From Allolobophora icterica (Eukaryota > Annelida > Clitellata > Crassiclitellata > Lumbricidae): a stretch of DNA of 64,000 nucleotides. Each line of letters starts with the position of its first letter. The stretch's first letter is position 1. The notes beneath the pieces are model-generated. The model searched no databases. It was given only the letters and a program-made list of their open reading frames with translations, and was not told where the DNA came from. Of this stretch, positions 54,827 through 64,000 are shown one piece after another. The stretch spans positions 44,625,291 to 44,689,290 of the forward strand of contig OY744613.1 of the NCBI GenBank assembly GCA_963556255.1, read 5' to 3'. The translations under genes and the position numbers were made by a program.

Positions 54827-56098
54827 TCAAAAAATGTGTCCTTTTTGCAGAGTATTGAAATGATGAAAACAGTGATCCATAAATTCCTTTTCAATTTCAA
54901 ACATTTCATCGCATAATCCACAGCCATAAGGTCTGAAAACGAAACGATTCAGATAATATGCATTAACTTTGGACTGACATTCAAAAAGCTGTTTTTCATC
55001 TGGAGTTGGATTCATATTCTTGCAAGGTGATTTATTTTGAAAAGCTTTTGCTGTTGATACAGTTGACTTGCTGAATCTCTCATTTGAAGTACTTCCATGG
55101 TACCTCTCTTTCATGTTTGACACAATGTGTTCACATTTTAATTGCTTTTCTGCACAGTGGTTCTTTATATGTACTTCTAGGTGACTCCTCCTAACATATA
55201 CTTCATCACAAAGTTTGCATTTGTAAGGTCTGACTTCAGTGTGCAACTTTGTGTGACGTTGCAGTTTATCTTTGCGTGCAAATGATTTGTCACAGATGTT
55301 GCACTTGTGTGGCTTTTCTCCAGTGTGGGTTTTGGTATGGCGAACCAGAGAATACCTATCTGTAAATGATCGGTTACAAAAACTGCATAAGTACGGCTTA
55401 TCTCCCATGTGGATTCTTATATGTGACTCCAGACAAAACTTTCGTGCAAATGCCTTGTTGCATAAGTTGCACTTGTATGGTTTTTCTCCAGTGTGGATTC
55501 TTATATGGTTATCCAGACAGGATTTCAGTAGAAATGCTTTGCCACAAGAGTTGCACTTGTATGGTCTTTCTCCAGTGTGGGTTTTCATATGCATATACAG
55601 ATGAGGTCTCTGCCCAAATGCTTTGCCACATGAATTACACTTGAATGGCTTTTCTCCAGTGTGGGTTCTCTTATGGGTATCCAAATTTGACCTCGCAACA
55701 AATGTTTTTTCACATACATTGCACTTGTGTGGCTTTTCGCCAGTGTGGGTTTTGGAATGGCGAGCCAGAGAATACCTATTTGTAAATGATCGGTTACACA
55801 AATTGCACAAGTACGGCTTATCTCCTATGTGGATTCTTATATGGGACTCCAGACAAAACTTCCGTCCAAATGCTTTGTTGCATAAGTTGCACTTGTATGG
55901 CCTTTCTCCAGTGTGGCTTCTCATATGTCTGTCCAGATCAGATCTCGATAGAAAGGCTTTGGCACATAAGTAGCAGCTGTCTGTTTTATCTGCAGTGTGG
56001 TTTCTCACGTGGTGGTCAATGTAAGCTATCTCTGCAAATGTCTCCCTACAAATTTCACACCTGTATCGTTTTTCTTCATCGTCGATTTGGGCTTGCAT
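54827..56098 (-). CDS. C2H2 zinc-finger protein, 12 fingers, 423 aa
   Basis: A single uninterrupted frame with MQAQIDDEEKRYRC at the start. Eleven consecutive fingers begin at Cys14 and repeat every 28 residues up to about residue 314, mostly with TGEKP-type linkers (HTGERPYKC, HTGEKPHKC). A twelfth, isolated finger sits at 391-413 (YGCGLCDEMF...HCFHH), after an 80-residue low-complexity, basic segment. Fingers 3-5 and 8-10 are near copies (KFCLESHIRIH, GDKPYLC, RSFTNRYSLARH against RSFTDRYSLVRH), so an internal block of about five fingers was duplicated. No KRAB, BTB or SCAN domain precedes the fingers. Likely a nuclear DNA-binding regulator; targets cannot be read. Introns could exist upstream because the first ATG is close to the first finger. 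Confidence 0.9.
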   Translation of the reverse strand: MQAQIDDEEKRYRCEICRETFAEIAYIDHHVRNHTADKTDSCYLCAKAFLSRSDLDRHMRSHTGERPYKCNLCNKAFGRKFCLESHIRIHIGDKPYLCNLCNRSFTNRYSLARHSKTHTGEKPHKCNVCEKTFVARSNLDTHKRTHTGEKPFKCNSCGKAFGQRPHLYMHMKTHTGERPYKCNSCGKAFLLKSCLDNHIRIHTGEKPYKCNLCNKAFARKFCLESHIRIHMGDKPYLCSFCNRSFTDRYSLVRHTKTHTGEKPHKCNICDKSFARKDKLQRHTKLHTEVRPYKCKLCDEVYVRRSHLEVHIKNHCAEKQLKCEHIVSNMKERYHGSTSNERFSKSTVSTAKAFQNKSPCKNMNPTPDEKQLFECQSKVNAYYLNRFVFRPYGCGLCDEMFEIEKEFMDHCFHHFNTLQKGHIF

Positions 56099-56109
56099 GT
56101 TAGATCTAT

Positions 56110-57980
56110 GGTAAATTCAAAGGACAAAAAATAATTACATAACTTGTAGTTTTACCGTTTTCCACATGGAGTTAGAAATCCCATAGTTCAACCGCTTAAA
56201 CAACAAATAGCACCCATGTTAAGAACAGTAATAGGCTACATTATGCAACATTTTGTGATGGACGTTATTTGTTCACTCTAATTTGTCAGTTATGCGTTTA
56301 GATATGTGACACATATAAAAAGCATAATATTAGAGCAATAACTTTTCACATCTAGTCAAAACGAAAGGTAAATAAATAAAGAAATGAAATGGTTTAGAAT
56401 TAAAATGAAAATGAATAACTAGTTAGAAGATGACTACTAAAGAATTCATAGTAGCTTGTTCTAGTTGCTTTATGTCAGCTTTGATGTTTCAATAAACGGG
56501 TATTCATTCTTAAGGCTTGAATCGCAAAACCTTGAAAGTTTTAGATCTAGAGTTCTAGACCAAAAACTGGATAGGATTAATTAAAATCGCACGCAGGACT
56601 TCAACAATGAAACCTAATTTACACAAACAGGCACACCACTAGTAATCAGAATACCAAGAAAAGCGTAAGTGGTGCTAGGTTGCTAATTTTTGAAGGAGAG
56701 GAATATAACTCACGAAGTCCAGCAGATTAATCGAGAGTAATTATGATCGCTTCTTGCGTCTGTCTTTGTGATAGTAGCTTGTTCTAGGTGTTCTAGTTGT
56801 GATTCCATCGCGTCTTTGTCAACGGGAGCTATCAATAAACGAATATTAATTTGATTTGTACAGAATCAAAATGGCGCTGCATTAAATCGCCGTTCACTAA
56901 ATAGAAGTTGGAATGTCAATACTTCTCTCCTCTAGCGATTGAATAGGAGCATTGTAACAGGTCGGCATAAAATGCGCACGGCACAACATCCAGGACAGAT
57001 GCATTTGTGGCAAATCAGAGGAGTTGACTAAAAAAACAGAACCGCACAAAATCCGTTTGTCAGAGATCAAAAATTAAGCAACGTATGCTAAATAAAATGT
57101 TGGAGTTTACTGCTTAATTTAAAACTGGTCAGATAGGTCGCTGTAAATATTGTGATTTTAAATGTCAGCAAAGTACATGATAATGAGCATGTTAAACAAA
57201 GTTTACGTATAGGCCTCTGTATTCCCGACATGTGCTTAACTAATTTGTTTACTACGGTGTTAGTGTATACTTACAAATTACAATAAATTTGTGCACTGTT
57301 TCAGAGTTTCTTTTTCAGAACAGGAGAGCAGTTTGTTTAAATTACACCGATTCACCTTCTGAGAGTAGTTTATTTCAGAAGTTTAAATCTGTATCTAACA
57401 CGCTCCGTAGACCTAAACAAGGGATCCTTAAATGGCATTGTACCCATTCAAAGTGGAAACGTTGGCGAAGGATCTCACCCGATCAATCCATTGAAAAATG
57501 AAAAAGGTTGAGGCCATAGGATATATTTTTTTTAAGTTTTAATTTACATCTTAGGCCTATTCAAAAGAATGATCACGATGTTATCAATTCTAGCAGGATA
57601 GGCTATAGGCCTAGGCCTAGAGACGCGGCAGAGAACAATCACGCTTCATGAAAACCATCTTAAGTCAAGGACAGAGGAATGCCCCAGCTAGTAGAATAAT
57701 GGGTCGAACATAATAGACTTGTAGGCTAAGTGTTAGCTGCTGGGCCTATGCAATTAAATTGCCAAACTAAGCAGGAAATTTGAATTAGGCCCTATAATAG
57801 TTTCAGACCTTGTGCTAGGCATAACTTGATCAATATTTTTTTTAGACTGGCAGCAGACACTGCTAATTGATTCGAAGTAAATTAGTGTTCACATTTAATC
57901 GACAGAGTTCACAGAGGTCACTTGATCCAAACTTTCACTACGTCGCGACAAATAATAAAACAGTGAATTTACATATAATA
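56110..57980. other. No gene seen; upstream region of the zinc-finger gene
   Basis: AT-rich sequence without convincing ORFs. It contains scattered TAGGCCTA motifs (57604-57618) and two AATAAACG-type LINE tail-like strings (about 56500 and 56835). A promoter for the minus-strand zinc-finger gene should lie here, but no distinct motif stands out. Confidence 0.5.
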
Positions 57981-58577
57981 TTTTTTTAAATTTCGTATAT
58001 TTATATAAAGCACACACTATACATGAAGTTACCAAATCTGATCTTTTGATTCACGAAAGTCGCAAAATCTGAACTTTTGATTGATGTGTGTTTATGGAGA
58101 GGTTAAGATGGAGCCGAAGGCGTGTCTTGACAGCTAAATTATTGACACTAGTCATTAGGTAGCTAGCAAGTCATGTCCATTTTGGTAATATGATTCCAAA
58201 TACAAGACGCACAGCAGCTGAAAACACATGACTTTGAAGCCATAGGAACAAAGGTTTTTGATAAAAAGAAACTGCAACAACCTTAGAAACTGAGCTTCTA
58301 ACGACTTGCAGCTTAGGGTGGTGCGAAAAAACTAAAGTGCGAATTTACAAACGTAATAGCGTTTAAAAGTTGCATTTGGTAAAAGTAAATGACTGTGAAA
58401 AATTTGGTTGAAATATTTTGAAGTTCTGAGGTGCCCCAGCGGCGTCGTCGAAGTTCGATACTATACCCCTGTTGCTAGTGCATTAGAGCCAATTCATATT
58501 AAGGCGAACCTTCATTCTTCAATGTCCTTCATCCCTTCAATCCTCCATATTAAGCGAACCGGTAGTGGGCTTACCAC

Positions 58578-58775
58578 CATAGGCGTAATTTTTGAGGGTG
58601 GGGATACGATGGGTACCGTACCCCCAGTTTTTGGACTGGGGTACAGCACCCCCACTTTTAAAACAATGTCAATCAATATTTCATTATTGAGCCATCCCAG
58701 AAATCGGCCTTCGCCTTGCTTCATGTATGGAAGAAATTGGTATCCCCCACTTTGTAGACCAAAGTTATGCCCCTG
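58578..58775. mobile_element. Small hAT-like MITE
   Basis: Left CATAGGCGTAATTTTTGAG, complement of right CAGGGGCATAACTTTGGTC; flanks CTTACCAC and CCTACCAG agree at six of eight bases. GGGGATAC/GTATCCCC and TACCCCCAG-type strings lie inside. Confidence 0.5.
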
Positions 58776-58987
58776 CCTACCAGGTCATATGTCATATTTC
58801 AGGGCACGATGTTAATGGTATAATAAATTATCAATGTCATGTATAAAAGTTTGTAGAAATTCGGTTTATCGGAAATTTTTGTAAACAGAAGTCTTTTCGA
58901 TCAGTTATCCAAAATCAAAACAAGAACCGCTGAAAAATGTAGGCCTATACTGAGTTTGGATATTCGTGCGAGTTACCGAAAAATGTC

Positions 58988-60095
58988 TTGCCAACTTATG
59001 AAGACGTTATGAGGCACTACAATTATATTAAACATAACATCAACAGAGTCAACACGAAAGGAACCAAAGAATCTACTGTCACTCAAACAGCAGAAATCGC
59101 AGCAAGACACATCGTAGCTATATGGAGAAAAGCTTGCATCGTGGCAGTTTCACATACAAGAGTTCTGAAGATGATAAGAACATTCCACGATGAATTTCAA
59201 TCGCAGACCTATTAGGTCGAAAAAGTAGTAGTATATATCGTAAAAATGGCAAAACTCTTAACATAAATGTAGAGAAAAAGTTTTTACATCGAAGCTTGCA
59301 AATGTGCCATTGACAATTGTAACTGTCCCAACGCCAGAAAGGTGCCAAACGATGAACATGAGTTCCTACATGATCAGCGGACGATTAGAGTTATGATTAT
59401 TGGCGGTCAAGATAAGATTGCATCAACTAAACTAAAGAAGCGGCATGAGCGAAAGCTGACCGAGCACCTAAGATGTCGCAAACATTTGGATTTCAGCAAT
59501 GGACAAACATTAGCAGACAGTAATTATCAAAATTCCGCAGCGGAAAGAGAAATATATATCCAGACCTGTACCGATAAGGCCTTTTTCCGATTATTCCGAT
59601 ACCGCGTATGAAGCCGATTATTTTAGTTTCGCCCAAAAACTACGCATATGACGTTGTATAAGGGCTATCAAGGAGTTTCCAGTCCTGTGTATAATAGGTC
59701 CTTGGTTTCTACAGTGTCTGCTAAGTAGTGCAATGCTAAATATAAATCAATAATAAGAAAAAAGACATAGACACTTGTGCTCAGTTTAATATTTGTGACG
59801 AAAATTGTGCAAAAAACGTCAACTGTAAAATAATTTGCATCGGCGCCGATACTTTTTCTCCGATACCGATTATGCCGATTCCTCTAATAATCGGCCCGAT
59901 TACGAATGCTCCCGATGCATCGGTACAGCTCTAGATCCAGTACAGAGTCAAAGCTTAGCAGACGAAGAAGACATGGATTCATCAGAAAACCAAGTAGGCC
60001 CTACCTTCATAGAAGTAAAAAACCTAAGCAAACGAGAAAAAACTTACCAAACTGTCCATAACAATGATCTTCGACTTCTTAAAATTTGTGTTTAG
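58988..60095 (+). pseudogene. Protein fragments of the 3.4-kb transposon
   Basis: Segments in different frames: PTYEDVMRHYNYIKHNI, IAARHIVAIWRKACIVAVSH and TRVLKMIRTFHDEF (58988-59215). Then a Cys-paired CKCAIDNCNCPNARKVP with DEHEFLHDQRTIRVMIIGG (59290-59420), and after an insertion SLADEEDMDSSE (about 59950). The CxC...CxC plus DQRT.R pattern recurs in transposon-encoded proteins of invertebrates as I recall, but I cannot name the family. Stops and frameshifts make it non-functional. No DDE catalytic region was recognised. Confidence 0.5.
59575..59935. mobile_element. Insertion with CGATA/TATCGG-rich termini
   Basis: CTGTACCGATAAGGCC at the left and ATCGGTACAG at the right are inverted; near both ends CCGATTATTCCGATACCG-like strings recur. 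This terminus style resembles hAT MITEs of animals. No clear target duplication. It interrupts the transposon protein frame. Confidence 0.45.
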
Positions 60096-60156
60096 AAATG
60101 TTCAATAACCAAACGTATAATTTAGTGAAGGGTTGTTTAGTTATTTGTAACAAATA

Positions 60157-61443
60157 GGGTAGGATGGGGTTAGTTGGTCATAGGGGTTTGTTGGTCACCC
60201 CCTTCCAACGTCTCAATTGCTTGTATGAACTTCTTACTGTCTAGCACAACTCGTTGCCAACGTTAAATTAAGTATTCTAACCATTATCTATTCTATGCTG
60301 GAGGTCAAGGACACTTGTGTTGTTGACGAGAAAATTTTACCGCTGAAACCGAAATATTTCGGATTGCAAACATTTCTTTCTCGCTTGAAAACTACGCGTG
60401 CGATCCCAAATCGGTATTAGTATGCTAGATAGTTTTTTTTATACTGATTCTAATTCATATAATTTCATTTTGATCGACCGAATCGTCTTTTTAGATATTT
60501 GAGAAATACTAAAATCACACCCTACGGGGTTAGTTGGACAGCCTATGCATGGGGTTTGTTGGTCCACCGGGGTTCATTATGGGCCTCACATCGTGCGCCC
60601 ATATCCAAAGGCTCCGCCAAGAAAACTGGAAACAAATAAGAGAAAGAGAGGAGAAACCCAGATATTTACAGATACACCAGTTAAGAATCGACTCCTGGCC
60701 TTGCAAAATCAAAGAAAGGTTGCAAGGAAAATTGACAGGCCTAAAGTTGGGAGTGGTGTCAGTGCACGGAAAGATGTCAAGATCGGGAAAGCCAGAAAGG
60801 GTGCGATGGTAGGCCTACTTATGGGTGACAAGACGATGACAAGAAAGACTAAAATCATAGTGCCCGCTAGGAAGCAACTGAAACTGTCGGAGTTTGGAAG
60901 CAACAGCCGGAAGTCAGGAGTGGCGAATGAAAACGACGAATGTTTCTATTGCAATGAGCCGAGCGCTGAATCCATTGACGGCTGGATTCGATGCGACATC
61001 TGTTTACGCTGGGCGCATGATGCATGCGCTGGTGTAGAAGATGATGACGATGATTTCACCTGTGAGTTTTGCCGCTAGCCCGGAAGTAAATAAAATACTA
61101 GCCTATGCCTATGACTAAGTTGGGCCTGTGCGAACCAAAAACTAGGCTATATGCATTCTAGATAGTTCAATTGCAACAACCTCTAGGTCTGTTACATTAA
61201 GACCAACAAACCCCATACGATGGACCAACAAACCCCGCAAGGGGGTTAGTTGGTTTTTTCTAAGGGGGTGCATTTTGGGCTTAATTCTCCAAATTTATGT
61301 TGAGCACTGTAAAATTTATATGTCAACAATTGATCCTGACATGTTACCACACAATGTTAAAATGTTTGTTTGTTAATAAATTTAACGCTAACTGTGAAAT
61401 GAGCTATTTTTTTAAAAGTGGACCAACTAACCCCACCCTACCC
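60157..61443. mobile_element. pogo-like element with TA target site, 1287 bp
   Basis: Inverted ends GGGTAGGATGGGGTTAG and, complement of the right, GGGTAGGGTGGGGTTAG, flanked by TA on both sides. The motif GGGGTTAGTTGG or GGGGTTTGTTGG recurs inside the element near both ends and in both orientations (60177, 60195, 60528, 60550; complements near 61203, 61224, 61243, 61420). This is typical of multiple transposase-binding sites. The interior keeps only the C-terminal part of the protein. Inserted in the 3.4-kb transposon. Confidence 0.7.
60590..61078 (+). pseudogene. pogo-like transposase C-terminus with PHD-like finger
   Basis: Frame reads YPKAPPRKLETNKRKRG, ETQIFTDTPVKNRLLALQN, a basic linker, then CFYCNEPSAESIDGWIRCD and ICLRWAHDACAGVEDDDD, ending FTCEFCR and stop. 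The ILTDTPxK motif and the terminal Cys4-His-Cys3 (PHD-like) finger are the usual tail of pogo/Tigger-type DDE transposases in invertebrates. The DDE core and helix-turn-helix are deleted. The ATG at 60545 lies in a binding-site repeat and is unlikely to be a real start. The finger residues are all intact. Confidence 0.65.
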
Positions 61444-61934
61444 TATATTGGTAATCACTTGCGCAATGTGTATTAATCGTTATGGTAAGTAATCGCGTAT
61501 TAGTATTTTGCATGCAACTGTTACTGCTAAATTTCAAAGTCGTTGGGGCAGTTCAAGAAATAGCACTAGCAACTGACTAATTTAGCCACAAGTTCACCTC
61601 TTATAGACACAACTTTTTCACACTATTACAATTAATAATTCAGAAAAAAATTTGTTTACCATTACGTTCGCACCACCCTATTGCAGCTCTAGTAGGCCTA
61701 TATTATTATGCAGAAATCAAACCCTGGTAAAAAATAGTTTATTTTCAACTAGGATAACTTGAAATAATATGTCATTGAAATAGTTAAAAAATAGCACAAT
61801 TTTCCTAGCTTTTCTTAAAAGCTGCGATAGTGTCCACTAAGACAGTACTAGCTATCATTCAAACCATACCGCAAGTCTACATCGATAGCCACGTAGGCCT
61901 TAATATGATCAGATTTCTGTTTGTATAACAGCTA

Positions 61935-62830
61935 CGCATTCCACTTCTTTTTCGTCGTCATGGTTTGACCCTTGGTCAGATCCGGTAATGAAACGATGAG
62001 ACAATAATATAAATGATAATATAAAATAGATTTAGAGAAAGACACAAACGAGAGAAGAATAGTCTTCTCTCGTTTGTGCCTTTCTCTAAATTTCTCCATA
62101 TCCTCATCTGTTTCTTTTATTCTGTCCAAAATCATTTCGTCTTCGTGGTGGTTCCCTTCATTTCTTCCTTCAACTAGTGTCCCTGTATTTTGTGGCCGAA
62201 CCAGTTCATTTAGAGTACGGTCTGAAGGACAGGAAGCTTTACTGTGTTGACTATTGACCTTTTATTGTGCTATCCATTCACCATTCCTCTTGCACCTCGT
62301 TTGTTTAATAGTAGCTCCAGCTGTTCTTGACTAGTCTTCTCCACAGACACATTTCAAATGCTTTGAGCTTCTCCATGTTTTTGCCTTACCAATAGTCTCC
62401 TTAACATAATTATCAGGTCGCGACCCACATTAGGCTTTCACTATTCTTTTCTTTAGATTGAGAAACAGTCTTCCTTCCTCTTAGAAACTCTCCTCTCGTA
62501 GAATGCGCCCTTTCACACTGTTATTATTCTGTTAATCTCAGTGCGGCATCTGCAATCATCTATTAAACTTCCAAGATAACAAAACTGGTTCGATCTCTGC
62601 AGCATCGCTGACAGTAGTTATTATTTTTTTCTTTGCATTTACTCAGTCTCATCGCCTCTCTTTTCTTTCTATTTATCCTCATACTGTATTCGTCATAATT
62701 TGTTTTATTCAGGTTATCAATTATTGTTCTCAGGAGTCGAGTATTGGTATATGCTACCATTGTCTGGTCTTCTGCAAATCTGAGATAACATGATAGCCTG
62801 TTTACAAATTTAGGAACTTTGAGTTGTGCT
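61935..62830 (-). pseudogene. RTE-like LINE fragment
   Basis: Minus strand: LRFAEDQTMVAYTNTRLLRT (motif C with Ala-Glu-Asp for YADD), IIDNLNKTNYDEYSMRINRK, then ISKRKEDC-like and DEMILDRIKETDEDMEKF in broken frames. A 28-bp-arm hairpin (62031-62058 and 62063-62090, one mismatch) marks the far end. Several stops; dead copy. Confidence 0.6.
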
Positions 62831-62927
62831 ACTTTTGGAAACTACTATGAAGATATGAGATTGTGTGGTTTAGAATTGGAATTATTTTAGTTGACTTATC
62901 ATGGAAAGGTGTAGGCCTACTTCTAAG

Positions 62928-63193
62928 CAGGGCTTTTTTTCAGCCGGAATGCGCCGGAACGGCGTTCCGGCACCTTTTTTCAGGAACTAAAAAATAATTT
63001 ATTTCTTTTAATAATAAAACAATAATTTAGTTTTTTTAATTTTAATCTCAGTGTTTTGAACTGTTTTCAGTGTTTATTGAGATCCCTCCCAACCTCCAAT
63101 CCCGTTTTTCTGGAGAGTTTAGCCCGCCCATAATTATTGCGTTCCGAACCTATTGTTCCGTTCCGGAACCTTTTTTCCAGAAAAAAAGCACTG
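62928..63193. mobile_element. hAT MITE, 266 bp
   Basis: Ends CAGGGCTTTTTTTCAGCC and, complement of the right, CAGTGCTTTTTTTCTGG, flanked by a perfect 8-bp duplication CTTCTAAG (62920-62927 and 63194-63201). Each end is followed by GGAACGG/CCGTTCC palindromic strings. Confidence 0.9.
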
Positions 63194-63201
63194 CTTCTAA
63201 G

Positions 63202-64000
63202 TCCAGGTGTCAGACCACGCAGTACTGATACAGAGCTGTAACATTAAGAGTTTGAGTAAGATTCTTTGCAGAAAATTAGTCAAAGATTTCTTGAAACTGT
63301 GCTTTTCCATTAGGCCCTATTACTAACTAGTAACTTAACTACGAGTGAAGAACAGTCATTTTACTGTATTGAGCAGCAACGAAATTATGTTCCATATTTT
63401 AAAACATACTAATGTTGAGGTTTTACTCTTTTTTAGCAAGTATAAGAAAAAGACGAGAAACATTCTGTTCGAGCTTCAAAATTCAGTTGCAAGAGAAGGT
63501 CTACATCGCACAAAAGTTCATCAATTTTCGCTCTAGTCTACAATTTCGCCTTCTGTTAAAATGTATTTGAAAAATAGCAGAAAGGTGTGCTATTATTTAA
63601 AGGATGAATTGCTGCAGTATTTCGTCATAAAGATTTTTCTGTGTGACTAATTTCTTAATTTACTCAATAAATAACTACTACTGACAGATGAAACATAAAC
63701 CCATCTTGTAAGCATCTGAACAATACATGCATAATGGTGCGGCGAACAGGATTATGGGACCGGCGACACTTAATGAAAGCTGATAAAAACAAGACATGTG
63801 CCAGAACGACCAGCGTACTTTTCGCAATATGCTGATCGAAGGTAAGATTTCCTTAAGATGTGCAAGGAACCAGTATCCAAAAACCGAACTTTGATCCTTT
63901 GCACCCAACATGACTTTTACATGGCTTTAATCTCTCAACCTCATTACCGCTGGTTATCCGGTTCAAGGACTCCCACTCTACCTTTTGCAATGACCTTAAG
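63202..64000. other. No gene recognised
   Basis: Short ORFs at 63345-63536 (+) and 63678-63911 (-) show no recognisable domain. The sequence is otherwise unremarkable. Confidence 0.5.

Larger units (their letters stand above)
58314..61680. mobile_element. 3.4-kb DNA transposon with 8-bp target duplications
   Basis: Ends TAGGGTGGTGCGAA and TTCGCACCACCCTA are perfect inverted repeats, flanked by a perfect 8-bp duplication TTGCAGCT (58306-58313 and 61681-61688). The 8-bp duplication and TAGGG start fit hAT-like superfamilies; Zisupton-type elements also give 8 bp. It contains fragments of its own protein (58988-60095) and three younger insertions (58578-58775, about 59575-59935, 60157-61443). 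Confidence 0.8.
57990..61840. repeat. Diverged duplicate of the zinc-finger gene 3' flank, split by a transposon
   Basis: 57990-58313 matches 54425-54735 (ATTTATATAAAGCAC, ACAAGACGCACAGCAGCTGA, CAACAACCTTAGAAA, CGACTTGCAGCTT) and 61700-61800 matches 54745-54830 (TTATTATGCAGAAATCAAAC, CAACTAGGA). The two halves are separated by the 58314-61680 element. The match fades at the position of the gene's stop codon, so only the 3' flank is visible here. Confidence 0.65.

Overview
This is eukaryotic, animal-type DNA. Coding sequence is split by GT-AG introns, microsatellites are very abundant, and most of the window is transposon-derived. The palindromic string TAGGCCTA recurs throughout. The retrotransposon families (L2/CR1/Rex-like, RTE-like, one with a (TTAC)n tail), the many hAT elements and the cathepsin L and C2H2 genes fit a marine invertebrate deuterostome, possibly an echinoderm. 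That assignment is inference. No bacterial or viral gene organisation is visible.

Layout. 1-21.8 kb: minisatellites, decayed LINE pieces, a hAT element, a 484-bp inverted repeat enclosing a tRNA-derived SINE, a 2-kb satellite with a higher-order period, and a minus-strand LINE (about 15-19.3 kb) split by a piggyBac-like element and a hAT MITE. 22.1-35.3 kb: the main gene, six plus-strand exons. It encodes a Tudor-like domain, a repeat-rich linker, two C2H2-like fingers, a Crypton-type tyrosine-recombinase-like domain and a small C-terminal domain. Its large third exon is broken by a 1-kb RTE-like retrotransposon with a 7-bp target duplication. Removing the insert and one duplication restores the frame exactly, and all six exons then sum to 3474 nt (1157 aa plus stop). 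As it stands, the host frame runs into the reverse transcriptase frame without a stop. Two decayed copies of the last exon and its flanks lie at 2.0-4.3 kb and 13.1-13.9 kb.

35.3-39.7 kb: a roughly 99-bp satellite that starts just after the stop codon, then a 79-bp minisatellite whose flank is duplicated at 10.4 kb. 40.9-41.7 kb: an RTE-like LINE. 41.99-48.88 kb: a cathepsin L-like cysteine protease gene in at least seven exons, its introns filled with microsatellites and LINE debris. A tandem, frameshifted copy of its last two exons follows at 51.0-51.7 kb. 51.9-53.8 kb: another minus-strand LINE with a hAT MITE. 54.8-56.1 kb: an intronless 12-finger C2H2 gene on the minus strand. 58.0-61.8 kb: a duplicate of the zinc-finger gene's 3' flank containing a 3.4-kb transposon with 8-bp target duplications, which itself holds three smaller elements. 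One of those is a pogo-like element with a PHD-like C-terminus. 61.9-64 kb: an RTE-like LINE remnant, another hAT MITE and unremarkable sequence.

The genes do not form a pathway. The two intact-looking protein genes (cathepsin, zinc finger) and the interrupted Tudor/recombinase gene are independent units in a dense transposon graveyard. Gene models are read from sequence alone; clade names for mobile elements rest on motif recognition and are tentative.
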